This document shows, piece by piece, positions 8,106 to 15,824 of a stretch of DNA of 64,000 bases. Positions within the stretch are counted from its first letter, which is position 1, and the number at the start of each line of letters is the position of its first letter. The stretch comes from Pseudomonadota bacterium (GTDB lineage: Bacteria; Pseudomonadota; Alphaproteobacteria; Sphingomonadales; Sphingomonadaceae): contig JAEZZI010000022.1 in NCBI GenBank assembly GCA_023418595.1, positions 1-64,000 on the forward strand. The letters are read 5' to 3'. The translations under genes were made by a program, and so were the position numbers. Below the pieces are notes generated by a model that was not told the DNA's origin, did no database searches, and saw nothing but the letters and a program-made list of their open reading frames with translations.

Positions 8106-8182
8106 CCCACTTACCCGTTCGGGGGTGGGGGTTAAGCCCATTCAACCGCTTGCTCCCGCTGGCACGCCGCCGTAACGCGGCG
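8106..8182 (+). promoter_or_regulatory. Structured leader upstream of metX
   Basis: The 129-base gap before metX holds two hairpins. The first runs about 8106-8129 (CCCAC and CCC pairing with GGG and GTGGG). The second is a perfect 6-bp stem, CGCCGC (8165-8170) with GCGGCG (8177-8182), loop CGTAAC. Its 3' arm covers the only ribosome-binding-like bases (GGCGGA) three bases before the ATG. This could gate translation. I could not fit it to the SAM-II motif often found before metX in alphaproteobacteria. Confidence 0.4.
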
Positions 8183-8185
8183 GAC

Positions 8186-9316
8186 ATGTCCACCGACCAG
8201 CGCTTCGGCCTTCAGCGCCAGATTACGCTTGTCCAGCCGCTTGCGCTTGACGGCGGCGGTGCGCTGGCGTCGGTCGACATCGCCTATGAAACCTATGGCG
8301 CTCTGAACGAAGACGCGTCGAATGCGATTCTGATCTGCCATGCGTTGACCGGCGACCAGCATGTCGCCTCGCGCCATCCCGTCACCGGCAAGCCCGGCTG
8401 GTGGGAACGGATGATCGGGCCGGGCAAGCCGGTCGATCCCGAGCGCGACTTCATCGTCTGCGCCAATGTGCTGGGCAGTTGCATGGGATCATCGGGTCCG
8501 TCGAGCGTCAATCCCGAAACGTCGGCGCCCTGGGCGATGACGTTCCCGGTCATCACCATCCGCGACATGGTGCGCGCGCAGGCGATGCTGCTCGACCATC
8601 TCGGCGTGGCCGTGCTCAAGGCAGCGGTCGGCGGGTCGATGGGCGGGATGCAGGTATTGAGCTGGGCCGCGACCTATCCCGAACGGGTCCGCTCGGCGGT
8701 CGTCATCGCATCGACCGCCCGACATTCGGCGCAGAACATCGCCTTTCACGAAGTCGGGCGTCAGGCGATCATGGCCGATCCGAACTGGGCGGGCGGCGAC
8801 TATTACGGCGGCGACGTCCCCGCTGCGGGGCTGGCTGTCGCGCGGATGGCCGCGCACATCACCTATCTCTCCGAAGCCGGGCTGACCGCCAAGTTCGGTC
8901 GCAAGCTACAGGCGCGCGCCGACGGCACCGCGGGCGCCAAGACCTTCGGCTTCGACGCCGATTTCCAGATCGAAAGCTATTTGCGGCATCAGGGATTGAG
9001 TTTCGTCGACCGGTTCGACGCCAACGCCTATCTCTACATCACCCGCGCGATGGATTATTTCGATCTGGCCGAGGAGCATGGCGGGCGGCTGGCGGATGCG
9101 TTTCGCGGCACCGACACCCGGTTCTGCGTGGTGAGTTTCGACACCGACTGGCTCTATCCCACGTCTGAATCGCGCGCGATCGTCCATGCGCTGAATGCGG
9201 CCGGCGCGCGGGTCAGTTTCGTCGAACTCTCCAGCCCGTTCGGCCACGACGCCTTCCTCCTCGACGCGCCCGAGATGAACCGCGTGGTGGATGGGTTTCT
9301 GAGGGCCGGCGAATGA
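8186..9316 (+). CDS. metX: Homoserine O-acyltransferase MetX
   Basis: This 376-residue alpha/beta hydrolase has nucleophile Ser151 in GGSMGGMQ, the acid in DTDWLYP and His in PFGHDAFLLD. These form the MetX triad that acylates homoserine in methionine synthesis. CANVLGSCMGSSGPSS is the typical oxyanion/substrate loop. Whether acetyl- or succinyl-CoA is used cannot be settled here. The start ATG at 8186 sits just after a hairpin. The gene overlaps metW by ATGA, the standard alphaproteobacterial metXW pair. Confidence 0.95.
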   Translation: MSTDQRFGLQRQITLVQPLALDGGGALASVDIAYETYGALNEDASNAILICHALTGDQHVASRHPVTGKPGWWERMIGPGKPVDPERDFIVCANVLGSCMGSSGPSSVNPETSAPWAMTFPVITIRDMVRAQAMLLDHLGVAVLKAAVGGSMGGMQVLSWAATYPERVRSAVVIASTARHSAQNIAFHEVGRQAIMADPNWAGGDYYGGDVPAAGLAVARMAAHITYLSEAGLTAKFGRKLQARADGTAGAKTFGFDADFQIESYLRHQGLSFVDRFDANAYLYITRAMDYFDLAEEHGGRLADAFRGTDTRFCVVSFDTDWLYPTSESRAIVHALNAAGARVSFVELSSPFGHDAFLLDAPEMNRVVDGFLRAGE

Positions 9317-9900
9317 CGCTGCGCCCCGACCTCGCGATCATCGCCGATCATGTCGCGCCCGGCGCGCGGGTGCTCGACATCGGCTGCGGGGACGGCGCGC
9401 TGATGGCGGCGTTGGCCGCCAAGGGGTGCGACGCGCGCGGGCTGGAGATCGACGCGACCAAGGTTGCGACCGCCGTCGCGCGCGGCCTGTCGGTGGTGCA
9501 GGGCGATGCCGACACCGATCTCGCCGATTATCCCGACGCCAGTTTCGACGTCGCGCTGCTCAGCCAGACGCTCCAGACGACGCGCGCGCCGGATCAGGTG
9601 CTCGACCATCTGCTCCGCATCGGCCAGCGCGCGTTCGTGTCCTTCCCCAATTTCGCGCATTGGCGCGTGCGCGCGTCACTGCTGTGGGGCGGCCGGATGC
9701 CGGTGACCAAGCTGCTGCCCGAGCGCTGGTACGACACGCCCAACATCCATCATGTGACGATCGACGATTTCCGCGCGCTGATGGCCGAACGCGGCGTGAC
9801 GATCGAACAGGCCTGGTTCCTCAACCACGGTCGCCCGACCGGCGCCGCCGCCGCCAATTTCCGCGCCGAACATGCGGTGTTTGCGCTGCGGAAACCCTAG
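9313..9900 (+). CDS. metW: Methionine biosynthesis protein MetW
   Basis: The 195-residue product is a class I methyltransferase-fold protein with VLDIGCGDGALMAAL as SAM motif I and LSQTLQTTRAPDQVLDHLLR downstream, typical of MetW. MetW is required together with MetX for homoserine acylation in several proteobacteria. It overlaps metX by four bases and converges on ubiG, sharing four bases at the stops. Confidence 0.93.
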   Translation: MTLRPDLAIIADHVAPGARVLDIGCGDGALMAALAAKGCDARGLEIDATKVATAVARGLSVVQGDADTDLADYPDASFDVALLSQTLQTTRAPDQVLDHLLRIGQRAFVSFPNFAHWRVRASLLWGGRMPVTKLLPERWYDTPNIHHVTIDDFRALMAERGVTIEQAWFLNHGRPTGAAAANFRAEHAVFALRKP

Positions 9901-10661
9901 GCTTCCGTTCGCGCGGCGGTCAGCAGATAATCGAGGCTGGTGTCGTCGCTGATGTGAAAGCCCAGCATCGGCGAAAAGGACAGCCCTTGCAGATTGGCGA
10001 CCCGCAACCCGGCAGCCTCGAGCCGTTCGGTCAATTCCTCAGGCGTCAGGAAGCGTTTCCAGTCGTGCGTGCCCCTTGGGATGATCCCCGCACCCTCGCC
10101 GATCGTAATCATCGCCAGCCGCGACAGCGGCGTCCGGTTCGGGGTCGACAGCACCATCAGTCCGCCCGGTGCCAGCGCGCGCGCCAGCCCGGCGATGAAT
10201 GCATCGACATCCGACACATGCTCGATCACCTCCATAGAGGTGACGAGGTCGAACGTATCGCCCGCCAGCCCCTCGATCCCGCCGTGGCGGTAATCGATGT
10301 TCAGCCCCACGCTTGCCGCATGCGCCCTGGCCGCGCCGATATTTTCTTGGGCGGCGTCAAGCCCGGTTACCGTCGCGCCAAGCCGGGCGAGCGGTTCCGC
10401 AAGCAACCCTGCGCCGCAACCCACATCGATCGCCGTCTTGCCGTCAAGCGGGGTGAAGTCGTTGGAATCGCTGCCCCAATGCTCGTCGATCGCCTCGCGC
10501 AGATAGCGTAGCCGCGGCGGGTTGAGCTTGTGCAGCATCGCCGAAGAGCCCTTGGGATTCCACCAGTCGGCGGCGAGCTTCCCGAAATGCTCCGCCTCGC
10601 GTGCGTCGATCGTACTGGTTGCGGCGGCCAGCGTGCCGGGGGTGATGCTTGCAACGGTCAT
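9897..10661 (-). CDS. ubiG: Bifunctional ubiquinone 3-O-methyltransferase UbiG
   Basis: The 254-residue SAM methyltransferase carries DVGCGAGLLAEPLARLGA (motif I), STIDAREAEHFGKLAADWW at the N-terminus and the conserved F-P-like region GTHDWKRFLTPEEL. UbiG performs both O-methylations in ubiquinone synthesis: 2-polyprenyl-6-hydroxyphenol and the final demethylubiquinone step. It is divergent from lysC with only 53 bases between starts, so both promoters must be compact or overlapping. The other quinone gene in the window is coq7 at 31.7 kb. Confidence 0.95.
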   Translation of the reverse strand: MTVASITPGTLAAATSTIDAREAEHFGKLAADWWNPKGSSAMLHKLNPPRLRYLREAIDEHWGSDSNDFTPLDGKTAIDVGCGAGLLAEPLARLGATVTGLDAAQENIGAARAHAASVGLNIDYRHGGIEGLAGDTFDLVTSMEVIEHVSDVDAFIAGLARALAPGGLMVLSTPNRTPLSRLAMITIGEGAGIIPRGTHDWKRFLTPEELTERLEAAGLRVANLQGLSFSPMLGFHISDDTSLDYLLTAARTEA

Positions 10662-10714
10662 GCCCCCCTCCTATCAGGCCCGGCACGCATTCCAAAGGGC
10701 AAGGACAGCCGCGC

Positions 10715-11971
10715 ATGGCCCGTATCGTGATGAAGTTCGGCGGCACGTCGATGGCCGGGATCGAACGCATCCGCGTGGTCGCCGCGCGCGTGAAGCGCGA
10801 ATGGGACATGGGCAACGAAGTCGCGGTCGTCGTCTCCGCGATGGCGGGCGAGACCGACCGGCTGGTCAATTTCTGCCGCGAAGCGTCCTCGCTCTACGAT
10901 CCGAAGGAATATGACGTCGTCGTCTCTGCGGGCGAACAGATCACCTCGGGGCTGCTGGCGATCGCGCTTCAGGCGATCGGCGTGCCCGCGCGGAGCTGGC
11001 TGGGCTGGCAATTGCCGATCCGCACCTCGGACGGCCATGCCTCCGCGCGGATCGGCGACATCGACACGACTGCGCTCAACAGGAGCCTGGCCAATCGCGA
11101 GGTCGCGGTGATCCCCGGTTTCCAGGGCGTCGCGGTCGGCGAGCGGGTCAGCACGCTGGGGCGCGGCGGATCGGACACGTCGGCAGTCGCGATGGCGGCG
11201 GCGATGAAGGCCGATCGCTGCGACATCTACACCGATGTCGACGGCGTCTATACCACCGACCCGCGCATCGTGCCGCGCGCGCGCAAGCTGAAGCGCGTGA
11301 CGTACGAGGAAATGCTCGAACTCGCGAGCGTGGGGGCGAAAGTGCTCCAGACCCGCTCGGTCGGACTGGCGATGAAGGAAGGGGTGCGCGTGCAGGTGCT
11401 CTCCTCCTTCGTCGATGCCGACGACACCAACCCCGAACCCGGCACGCTGATCGTGGGCGAAGAGGAAATCGACGATATGGAACGCCAGCTCATCACCGGT
11501 GTCGCGCACGACAAGAACGAGGCGAAGATCACGCTGGCCGATGTGCCCGACCGGCCGGGCGCGGTGGCGTCGATCTTCACGCCGCTGGCGGACGCGAACA
11601 TCAACGTCGACATGATCGTCCAGAATATCGCGCATTCGTCCGGTTCGACCGACGTGACCTTCACGGTGCCGCAGGCCGAACTCGCCAAGGCATTGGACGT
11701 GCTCGACAAGGAGCGCGGCAACATCGGCTATTCCAAGCTGGTCCACGACACCCGCGTCGCCAAGATTTCGATCGTCGGCGTGGGCATGCGCAGCCATGCG
11801 GGCGTCGCCGCGACGATGTTCGCGACGCTGGGCGAGCGCGGCATCAACATCCTCGCCATCACCACCAGCGAGATCAAGGTGAGCGTGCTGATCGAGGAGG
11901 ATTACACCGAACTCGCGGTGCGCGTCCTGCACACGGCCTATGGGCTGGATGCGCCGGACGAGAACGGCTGA
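10715..11971 (+). CDS. lysC: Aspartate kinase
   Basis: The 418-residue enzyme starts MARIVMKFGGTSMAGIERI, with the kinase KFGGTS motif, and continues with VVVSAMAGETDRL and FQGVA. Two ACT domains follow (from about residue 265 and 350), including TLADVPDRPGAVASIF and KISIVGVGMRSHAGVA. It phosphorylates aspartate, the entry step to lysine, threonine and methionine. The ACT pair implies feedback control by lysine and/or threonine. The ribosome site AAGGACAG precedes the ATG at 10715; a longer frame upstream would run into the ubiG promoter region. Confidence 0.95.
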   Translation: MARIVMKFGGTSMAGIERIRVVAARVKREWDMGNEVAVVVSAMAGETDRLVNFCREASSLYDPKEYDVVVSAGEQITSGLLAIALQAIGVPARSWLGWQLPIRTSDGHASARIGDIDTTALNRSLANREVAVIPGFQGVAVGERVSTLGRGGSDTSAVAMAAAMKADRCDIYTDVDGVYTTDPRIVPRARKLKRVTYEEMLELASVGAKVLQTRSVGLAMKEGVRVQVLSSFVDADDTNPEPGTLIVGEEEIDDMERQLITGVAHDKNEAKITLADVPDRPGAVASIFTPLADANINVDMIVQNIAHSSGSTDVTFTVPQAELAKALDVLDKERGNIGYSKLVHDTRVAKISIVGVGMRSHAGVAATMFATLGERGINILAITTSEIKVSVLIEEDYTELAVRVLHTAYGLDAPDENG

Positions 11972-12008
11972 GTACAGCCCCCCGCCACTGCGCTCAGCCC
12001 GAGTGCGG

Positions 12009-12818
12009 TCAGGTCAACGTCAACGTCGCTGCGACACCGTAGTGATCCGAAGGATATTCGCCGTTCACCGGCTGGTCGGCGATGGTGCGCGCGTCGGTGA
12101 CCGTGAATCGGTCGCGCTCGACGAAGATGTGATCGATCACGCGCGCGCTGTGGCCGCGTGACGTCACCAGCGTCGTCTGTGCAGCGCCGGGCGGCAACGC
12201 GGTTTGCAGCCCTCGCGCGGCCAGCCCCGCCAGTCCCGAATCCTCGAGGGGCGCATTGAAATCGCCCACCGCGACCAGCGGCGTGCCGTCGGTCGGCAGC
12301 CAGCCGAGCAGGTCGGCGATCTGGCGCGCGCGGACCGGTCCGGCATCGGGCTGATGCGCCAGATGGGTGTTGACGATATCGACCGCCTGCCCGCCGACAT
12401 CGACGCGCGCACGGATTGCGGTGCGGAAATCGTTCAGCGGTTCCAGCTTCTTCGACGCCGTCTCGATCACCGGCAACCGCGACAGGATGGCGTTGCCATA
12501 GCGTTTAGGCGATCCTTCGGGATCGACCGCGGTGAAATGCACGGCATAACCCGGCAGCATTGCGCCCAACGTGTCGGCCTGGTTGGGCAGGTTCTTCGCC
12601 TTGTCTTCCAGGATTTCCTGAAAGCCGATGACGTCGGGGTCGGCGGCGCGCAAGGCATCGACGATCAACCTCTGCCGCGTCGCCCAATCGCCTGCATCGT
12701 GCCAGATGTTGAGCGTCACGACCTTGAGCGTCCTTCCCGGTCCGGCGCCATAACGGGACGCGCAGGCCGCGAGCGGCAGCGCGGCGGCGGCGGTCAAAAG
12801 CGTGCGGCGGTCGAACAT
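12009..12818 (-). CDS. Exported endonuclease/exonuclease/phosphatase-family protein
   Basis: The 269-residue product begins MFDRRTLLTAAAALPLAAC, which combines an RR motif with a lipobox (LAAC, Cys19). It is therefore probably a lipoprotein, possibly Tat-exported. The mature part is a DNase I-like EEP fold: VVTLNIWHDAGDW, a metal-binding Glu in IGFQEIL, NTHLAH, GDFNAP and the C-terminal SDHYGV catalytic His. Such enzymes cleave phosphodiesters or phosphomonoesters, and the substrate cannot be told. The gene is convergent with lysC and divergent from the flavoenzyme gene at 12924. Confidence 0.85.
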   Translation of the reverse strand: MFDRRTLLTAAAALPLAACASRYGAGPGRTLKVVTLNIWHDAGDWATRQRLIVDALRAADPDVIGFQEILEDKAKNLPNQADTLGAMLPGYAVHFTAVDPEGSPKRYGNAILSRLPVIETASKKLEPLNDFRTAIRARVDVGGQAVDIVNTHLAHQPDAGPVRARQIADLLGWLPTDGTPLVAVGDFNAPLEDSGLAGLAARGLQTALPPGAAQTTLVTSRGHSARVIDHIFVERDRFTVTDARTIADQPVNGEYPSDHYGVAATLTLT

Positions 12819-12923
12819 GGCGGCTACTCCCCTTCACTGGCTGCGCCCCCTCTAATCCCGCGGCGCGCAGATGCGAACCCCTTGGCGCTTGCCGGGCCGA
12901 GCGTTTCGCGGCTAGGCGAAGGC

Positions 12924-13955
12924 ATGAACCAAGCAGCATCCGCAGGCGCCGAGCGCCTCCAGCGCCGAATGGCCCGCGGCGTCGAGTTTCTCGGCTCCGA
13001 AGTCGCGATCATGGCGGGCGCCATGTCGTGGGTCAGCGAACGCAATCTGGTGTCGGCGATGTCAAACGCGGGCGGGTTCGGCGTGATCGCGTGCGGCGCG
13101 ATGACCGTCGAGTTGCTCGACGCCGAAATCGCCGCGACCAAGGCGATGACGTCCAAACCCTTCGGCGTGAACCTGATCACCATGCACCCCGATCTGTTTG
13201 CGCTGATCGAGGTGTGCGGAAAGCACAAGGTCGGCCATGTCGTGCTGGCGGGCGGATTGCCGCCCAAGGGTTCGGTCGAGGCGATCAAGGCAACGGGAGC
13301 CAAGGTCATCTGCTTCGCGCCCGCCCTGTCGCTCGCCAAAAAGCTGATCCGCTCGGGCGTCGATGCGCTGGTGGTCGAGGGGATGGAAGCGGGCGGCCAT
13401 ATCGGCCCGGTTTCGACCAGCGTGCTCGCCCAGGAAATTCTGCCCGAAGTCGCCGATCAGGTGCCGGTGTTCGTCGCAGGCGGCATCGGACGCGGAGAGG
13501 CGATTGCCGGCTATCTCGATCAGGGCGCATCGGGCGTCCAGCTCGGCACGCGGTTCGTCTGCGCGACCGAAAGCATCGCCCACCCCAATTTCAAGAAAGC
13601 GTTCATCCGCGCCTCGGCGCGCGACGCCACCGCGTCGGTTCAGATCGACCCGCGCCTCCCCGTGATCCCGGTGCGCGCGCTGAAGAACGCGGCGGGCGAA
13701 CTCTTCACCGCCAAGCAGCGCGAAGTCGCAGCCCTGCTCGACGACGGCAAGGTCGAGATGATGGAAGCCCAGCTCCAGATCGAGCATTATTGGGCAGGCG
13801 CGCTGAGGCGTGCGGTGATCGAAGGCGATGTCGAACATGGATCGGTAATGGCGGGCCAATCGGTCGGCATGGTGACGAAGGAAGAACCGATCGCCGAGAT
13901 CATTGCCACGCTGATGGCCGAGGCCGCGCATGCGCTGGAGAAGCGCGCGGCGTAA
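12924..13955 (+). CDS. NAD(P)H-dependent flavin oxidoreductase / nitronate monooxygenase-like
   Basis: The 343-residue TIM-barrel flavoprotein belongs to the nitronate monooxygenase / enoyl-ACP reductase FabK-like superfamily. Diagnostic segments are VAIMAGAMSWVSERNLV, SNAGGFGVIACGAM, VEGMEAGGHIG, PVFVAGGIGRGEAI and GVQLGTRFVCATES, which form the FMN phosphate site. Members oxidise nitronates or act as general FMN enzymes. The assignment to true nitronate monooxygenase is tentative. The start ATG at 12924 follows AGGCGAAGG. Divergent from the EEP gene. Confidence 0.85.
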   Translation: MNQAASAGAERLQRRMARGVEFLGSEVAIMAGAMSWVSERNLVSAMSNAGGFGVIACGAMTVELLDAEIAATKAMTSKPFGVNLITMHPDLFALIEVCGKHKVGHVVLAGGLPPKGSVEAIKATGAKVICFAPALSLAKKLIRSGVDALVVEGMEAGGHIGPVSTSVLAQEILPEVADQVPVFVAGGIGRGEAIAGYLDQGASGVQLGTRFVCATESIAHPNFKKAFIRASARDATASVQIDPRLPVIPVRALKNAAGELFTAKQREVAALLDDGKVEMMEAQLQIEHYWAGALRRAVIEGDVEHGSVMAGQSVGMVTKEEPIAEIIATLMAEAAHALEKRAA

Positions 13956-13997
13956 TCGATCGGGTTAAGATGAGAGACGCCCCAGCATTCTCCACCC

Positions 13998-14105
13998 GTC
14001 ACCCCGGCCCAAGTGCCGGGGTCCACCGGGCCGCCAGGTTTGCGTTTTGATGTCGAATGGCTGCGCAAGCAGCATGGTGGAACCCGGCACGTCGGCCGGG
14101 GTGAC
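13998..14105. repeat. GTCACCCCGG-type paired inverted repeat, copy 1 of 4
   Basis: The element begins GTCACCCCGGCCCAAGTGCC and ends with the inverted counterpart (GCACGTCGGCCGGGGTGAC), about 108 bases overall. The interior GCAAGCAGCATGGTGG recurs in modified form in copies at 28029 and 54183, so the whole unit, not just a hairpin, is repeated. It lies downstream of the flavoenzyme gene and upstream of the lipoprotein gene. Confidence 0.85.
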
Positions 14106-14192
14106 CATGGTGGATGGCGCGCGCACCGCAAAAGCCGTTCGCTCTGTCGCAGCGCCATCGCGTGTTTTCCAACTTGGGGTGACTAAAGCGCC

Positions 14193-14675
14193 ATGCAATC
14201 AAGCCGCTTCCTTGTCCCCCTCGCCTTGCTCGCCGCGCTCGCCGCATGCGGATCGGGACGCGAGCGGCCAGTGGCGCAAGGCCCCGACGAGACGATCCAT
14301 GCCGGTCCCAATGCCGGGCTGTCGGCAGCCAGAACGCTGTGGCACCTGCGCGGCACCCTCAACGTCGCGGCGCTCAAATGCGGGGGCGATGCGCCCGATC
14401 GCTACAATGCGATGCTGAAGGTCCATGCCCGTTCGTTCGCGCGGGCCCAGGCGCGGTTGCAGCGCGAATATCGGCGCGGCGGCGGCGACTGGCAGGACCG
14501 GTCCGACGATCGCCAGACCCAGCTGTACAACTATATCGCGCATCCGCGCGGCGAACGCGCGTTCTGCGCGGCGGCACGATCGGTCTTGGTCGAGATCGCG
14601 GACGTGGAACGCGGCGACCTGACGCGATATGCAGCCCGCTCGCTGGCGACGCTCGATCGGGCGCGAGGGCAGTGA
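14193..14675 (+). CDS. Putative lipoprotein, paralog of the next gene
   Basis: The 160-residue product has a lipoprotein signal (MQSSRFLVPLALLAALAAC, Cys19) and no recognised domain. It shares a long colinear motif set with the 251-residue protein 130 bases downstream: WHLRG-LNVAALKCG, YNAMLKVH, EYRRGGGDWQDR, LYNYIAHP and RAFCAAA. Two cysteines (in ALKCG and AFCAA) are conserved between the pair and may form a disulfide in the periplasm. Helical periodicity suggests an all-alpha fold. Function is unknown. The two genes clearly arose by tandem duplication. Confidence 0.75.
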   Translation: MQSSRFLVPLALLAALAACGSGRERPVAQGPDETIHAGPNAGLSAARTLWHLRGTLNVAALKCGGDAPDRYNAMLKVHARSFARAQARLQREYRRGGGDWQDRSDDRQTQLYNYIAHPRGERAFCAAARSVLVEIADVERGDLTRYAARSLATLDRARGQ

Positions 14676-14696
14676 AGGCGCCGAAGATTTAGCCAC

Positions 14697-14778
14697 CGTG
14701 CTCCCGCGCAGGCGGGAGTCCAGGGTAACGACGCGCAACGACTGGTAACTCTGGGCGCCCGCCTGCGCGGGCGCACGG
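14697..14778. repeat. GCTCCCGCG-type paired palindrome between the lipoprotein paralogs
   Basis: The unit CGTGCTCCCGCGCAGGCGGG is followed by AGTCCAGGGT and a variable spacer, then an inverted unit GCCCGCCTGCGCGGGCGCAC. The same architecture with the AGTCCAG flank is found at 48542 and 59065. It separates the two tandem paralogs. Confidence 0.8.
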
Positions 14779-14806
14779 CTTGTTTTGAGTATTAGGGGGA
14801 TTTTCA

Positions 14807-15562
14807 ATGCGACAATCGAACCGCCCGCGGGCGAAGCGCGCATCCGCGGTCGCAATGCTGGTCGGGCTGGGCCTGCTCGCGGGTTGCGCCAAGAAACCGG
14901 TCGAGATCATCGCCGTCACCCCGCCCCCGCCGCCGGCCCCTGCGTTGATGCCCAAACCGCCGCGCGGTGCCGCCGCCCGGCTCGCGATCCCCGCGCCGCT
15001 TCCAGACGGCAGCTTCGCGACCCCCAATCGCAACCTGTCGGGTGCCGCCAGCATCTGGCATTTGCGATCCGGGCTGAACGTCGCCGCGCTTCAGTGCGGC
15101 ACCGCGTCGTCGGACCAGTATAATGCGATGCTGCGGGTGCATAAGACCGCGCTCGCCAACGCGTTCAACACGCTGGAGGGCGAATATCGCAGCGGCGGCG
15201 GCGACTGGCAGGACCGGTTCGACGACACCATGACCCGGCTCTACAATTATTTCGCCCAGCCGCCTGCCCAGCGCGCCTTTTGCGACGCCGCCATTCCCGT
15301 GCTGGCGGAGGCCGCAACCGTGTCGCCCGATGCGTTTGAGGGTTTTGCCCGCGCCGCGCTTGCGCGGATCGACCAGCCCTTCGCCGATTTCTGGGGCGAA
15401 TATCACCGCTACCGCGTCGATCTGGCCGCGTGGCAGGCCAAGCAGCCCGGCGGCGCGCCAGCAGTCGCGATCGGCACGGCAGCGCCCGCCGCGACCGGCG
15501 CGGTACGCTTCGCGCCCTCGACCCCCATCGTCCAGCAAACGCCCGGCACGCCCGAACCCTGA
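14807..15562 (+). CDS. Putative lipoprotein with Pro-rich linker, paralog of the preceding gene
   Basis: The 251-residue product has an N-terminal basic stretch and lipobox LAGC (Cys27), a proline-rich linker (TPPPPPAPALMPKPPRG), and then the same core as the preceding protein: WHLRSGLNVAALQCG, QYNAMLRVH, EYRSGGGDWQDR, LYNYFAQP, RAFCDAA. It is longer at the C-terminus, with an additional FWGEYHRYRVDLAAW helix and an Ala/Pro tail. The ribosome site AGGGGGA is at good distance from the ATG. No enzymatic motif is visible. A periplasmic structural or binding role is a guess. Confidence 0.75.
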   Translation: MRQSNRPRAKRASAVAMLVGLGLLAGCAKKPVEIIAVTPPPPPAPALMPKPPRGAAARLAIPAPLPDGSFATPNRNLSGAASIWHLRSGLNVAALQCGTASSDQYNAMLRVHKTALANAFNTLEGEYRSGGGDWQDRFDDTMTRLYNYFAQPPAQRAFCDAAIPVLAEAATVSPDAFEGFARAALARIDQPFADFWGEYHRYRVDLAAWQAKQPGGAPAVAIGTAAPAATGAVRFAPSTPIVQQTPGTPEP

Positions 15563-15662
15563 GGGGCTTTTGGTAATTCGCGAAAAGGCGAATTTGATGC
15601 GGCACCGCCCTACGCGGCCATTCCAACGACCCTTCGGATCGCCGGAACCTTGAGCTGCTTCG

Positions 15663-15726
15663 CCCGCTCCCCCACCCGGCCTCCCACAGCGTATTTCTGA
15701 ATGGGATGCCGGGTGGGGGGAGCGGG
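15663..15726. repeat. Large GC-rich inverted repeat upstream of ptsP
   Basis: CCCGCTCCCCCACCCGGC (15663-15680) pairs with GCCGGGTGGGGGGAGCGGG (15708-15726), with one bulged base and a 27-base loop. It resembles the long intergenic hairpins elsewhere in the window but is a different sequence family. The rest of 15563-15824 holds no gene that I can support. Confidence 0.75.
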
Positions 15727-15824
15727 CTGGTGCCGCCGCAATAACCTCGGGCAAAGCAATAATTGCTGGCCCCACAGCGCCGTGTCGCTTGCCGCTCGGC
15801 GCGCTTTCCTGTTAGCCCGGTGGG

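Noticed and set aside
8057..8185. SAM-II riboswitch before metX
   Set aside because: The hairpin order and conserved bases of SAM-II could not be found; only generic hairpins are visible.
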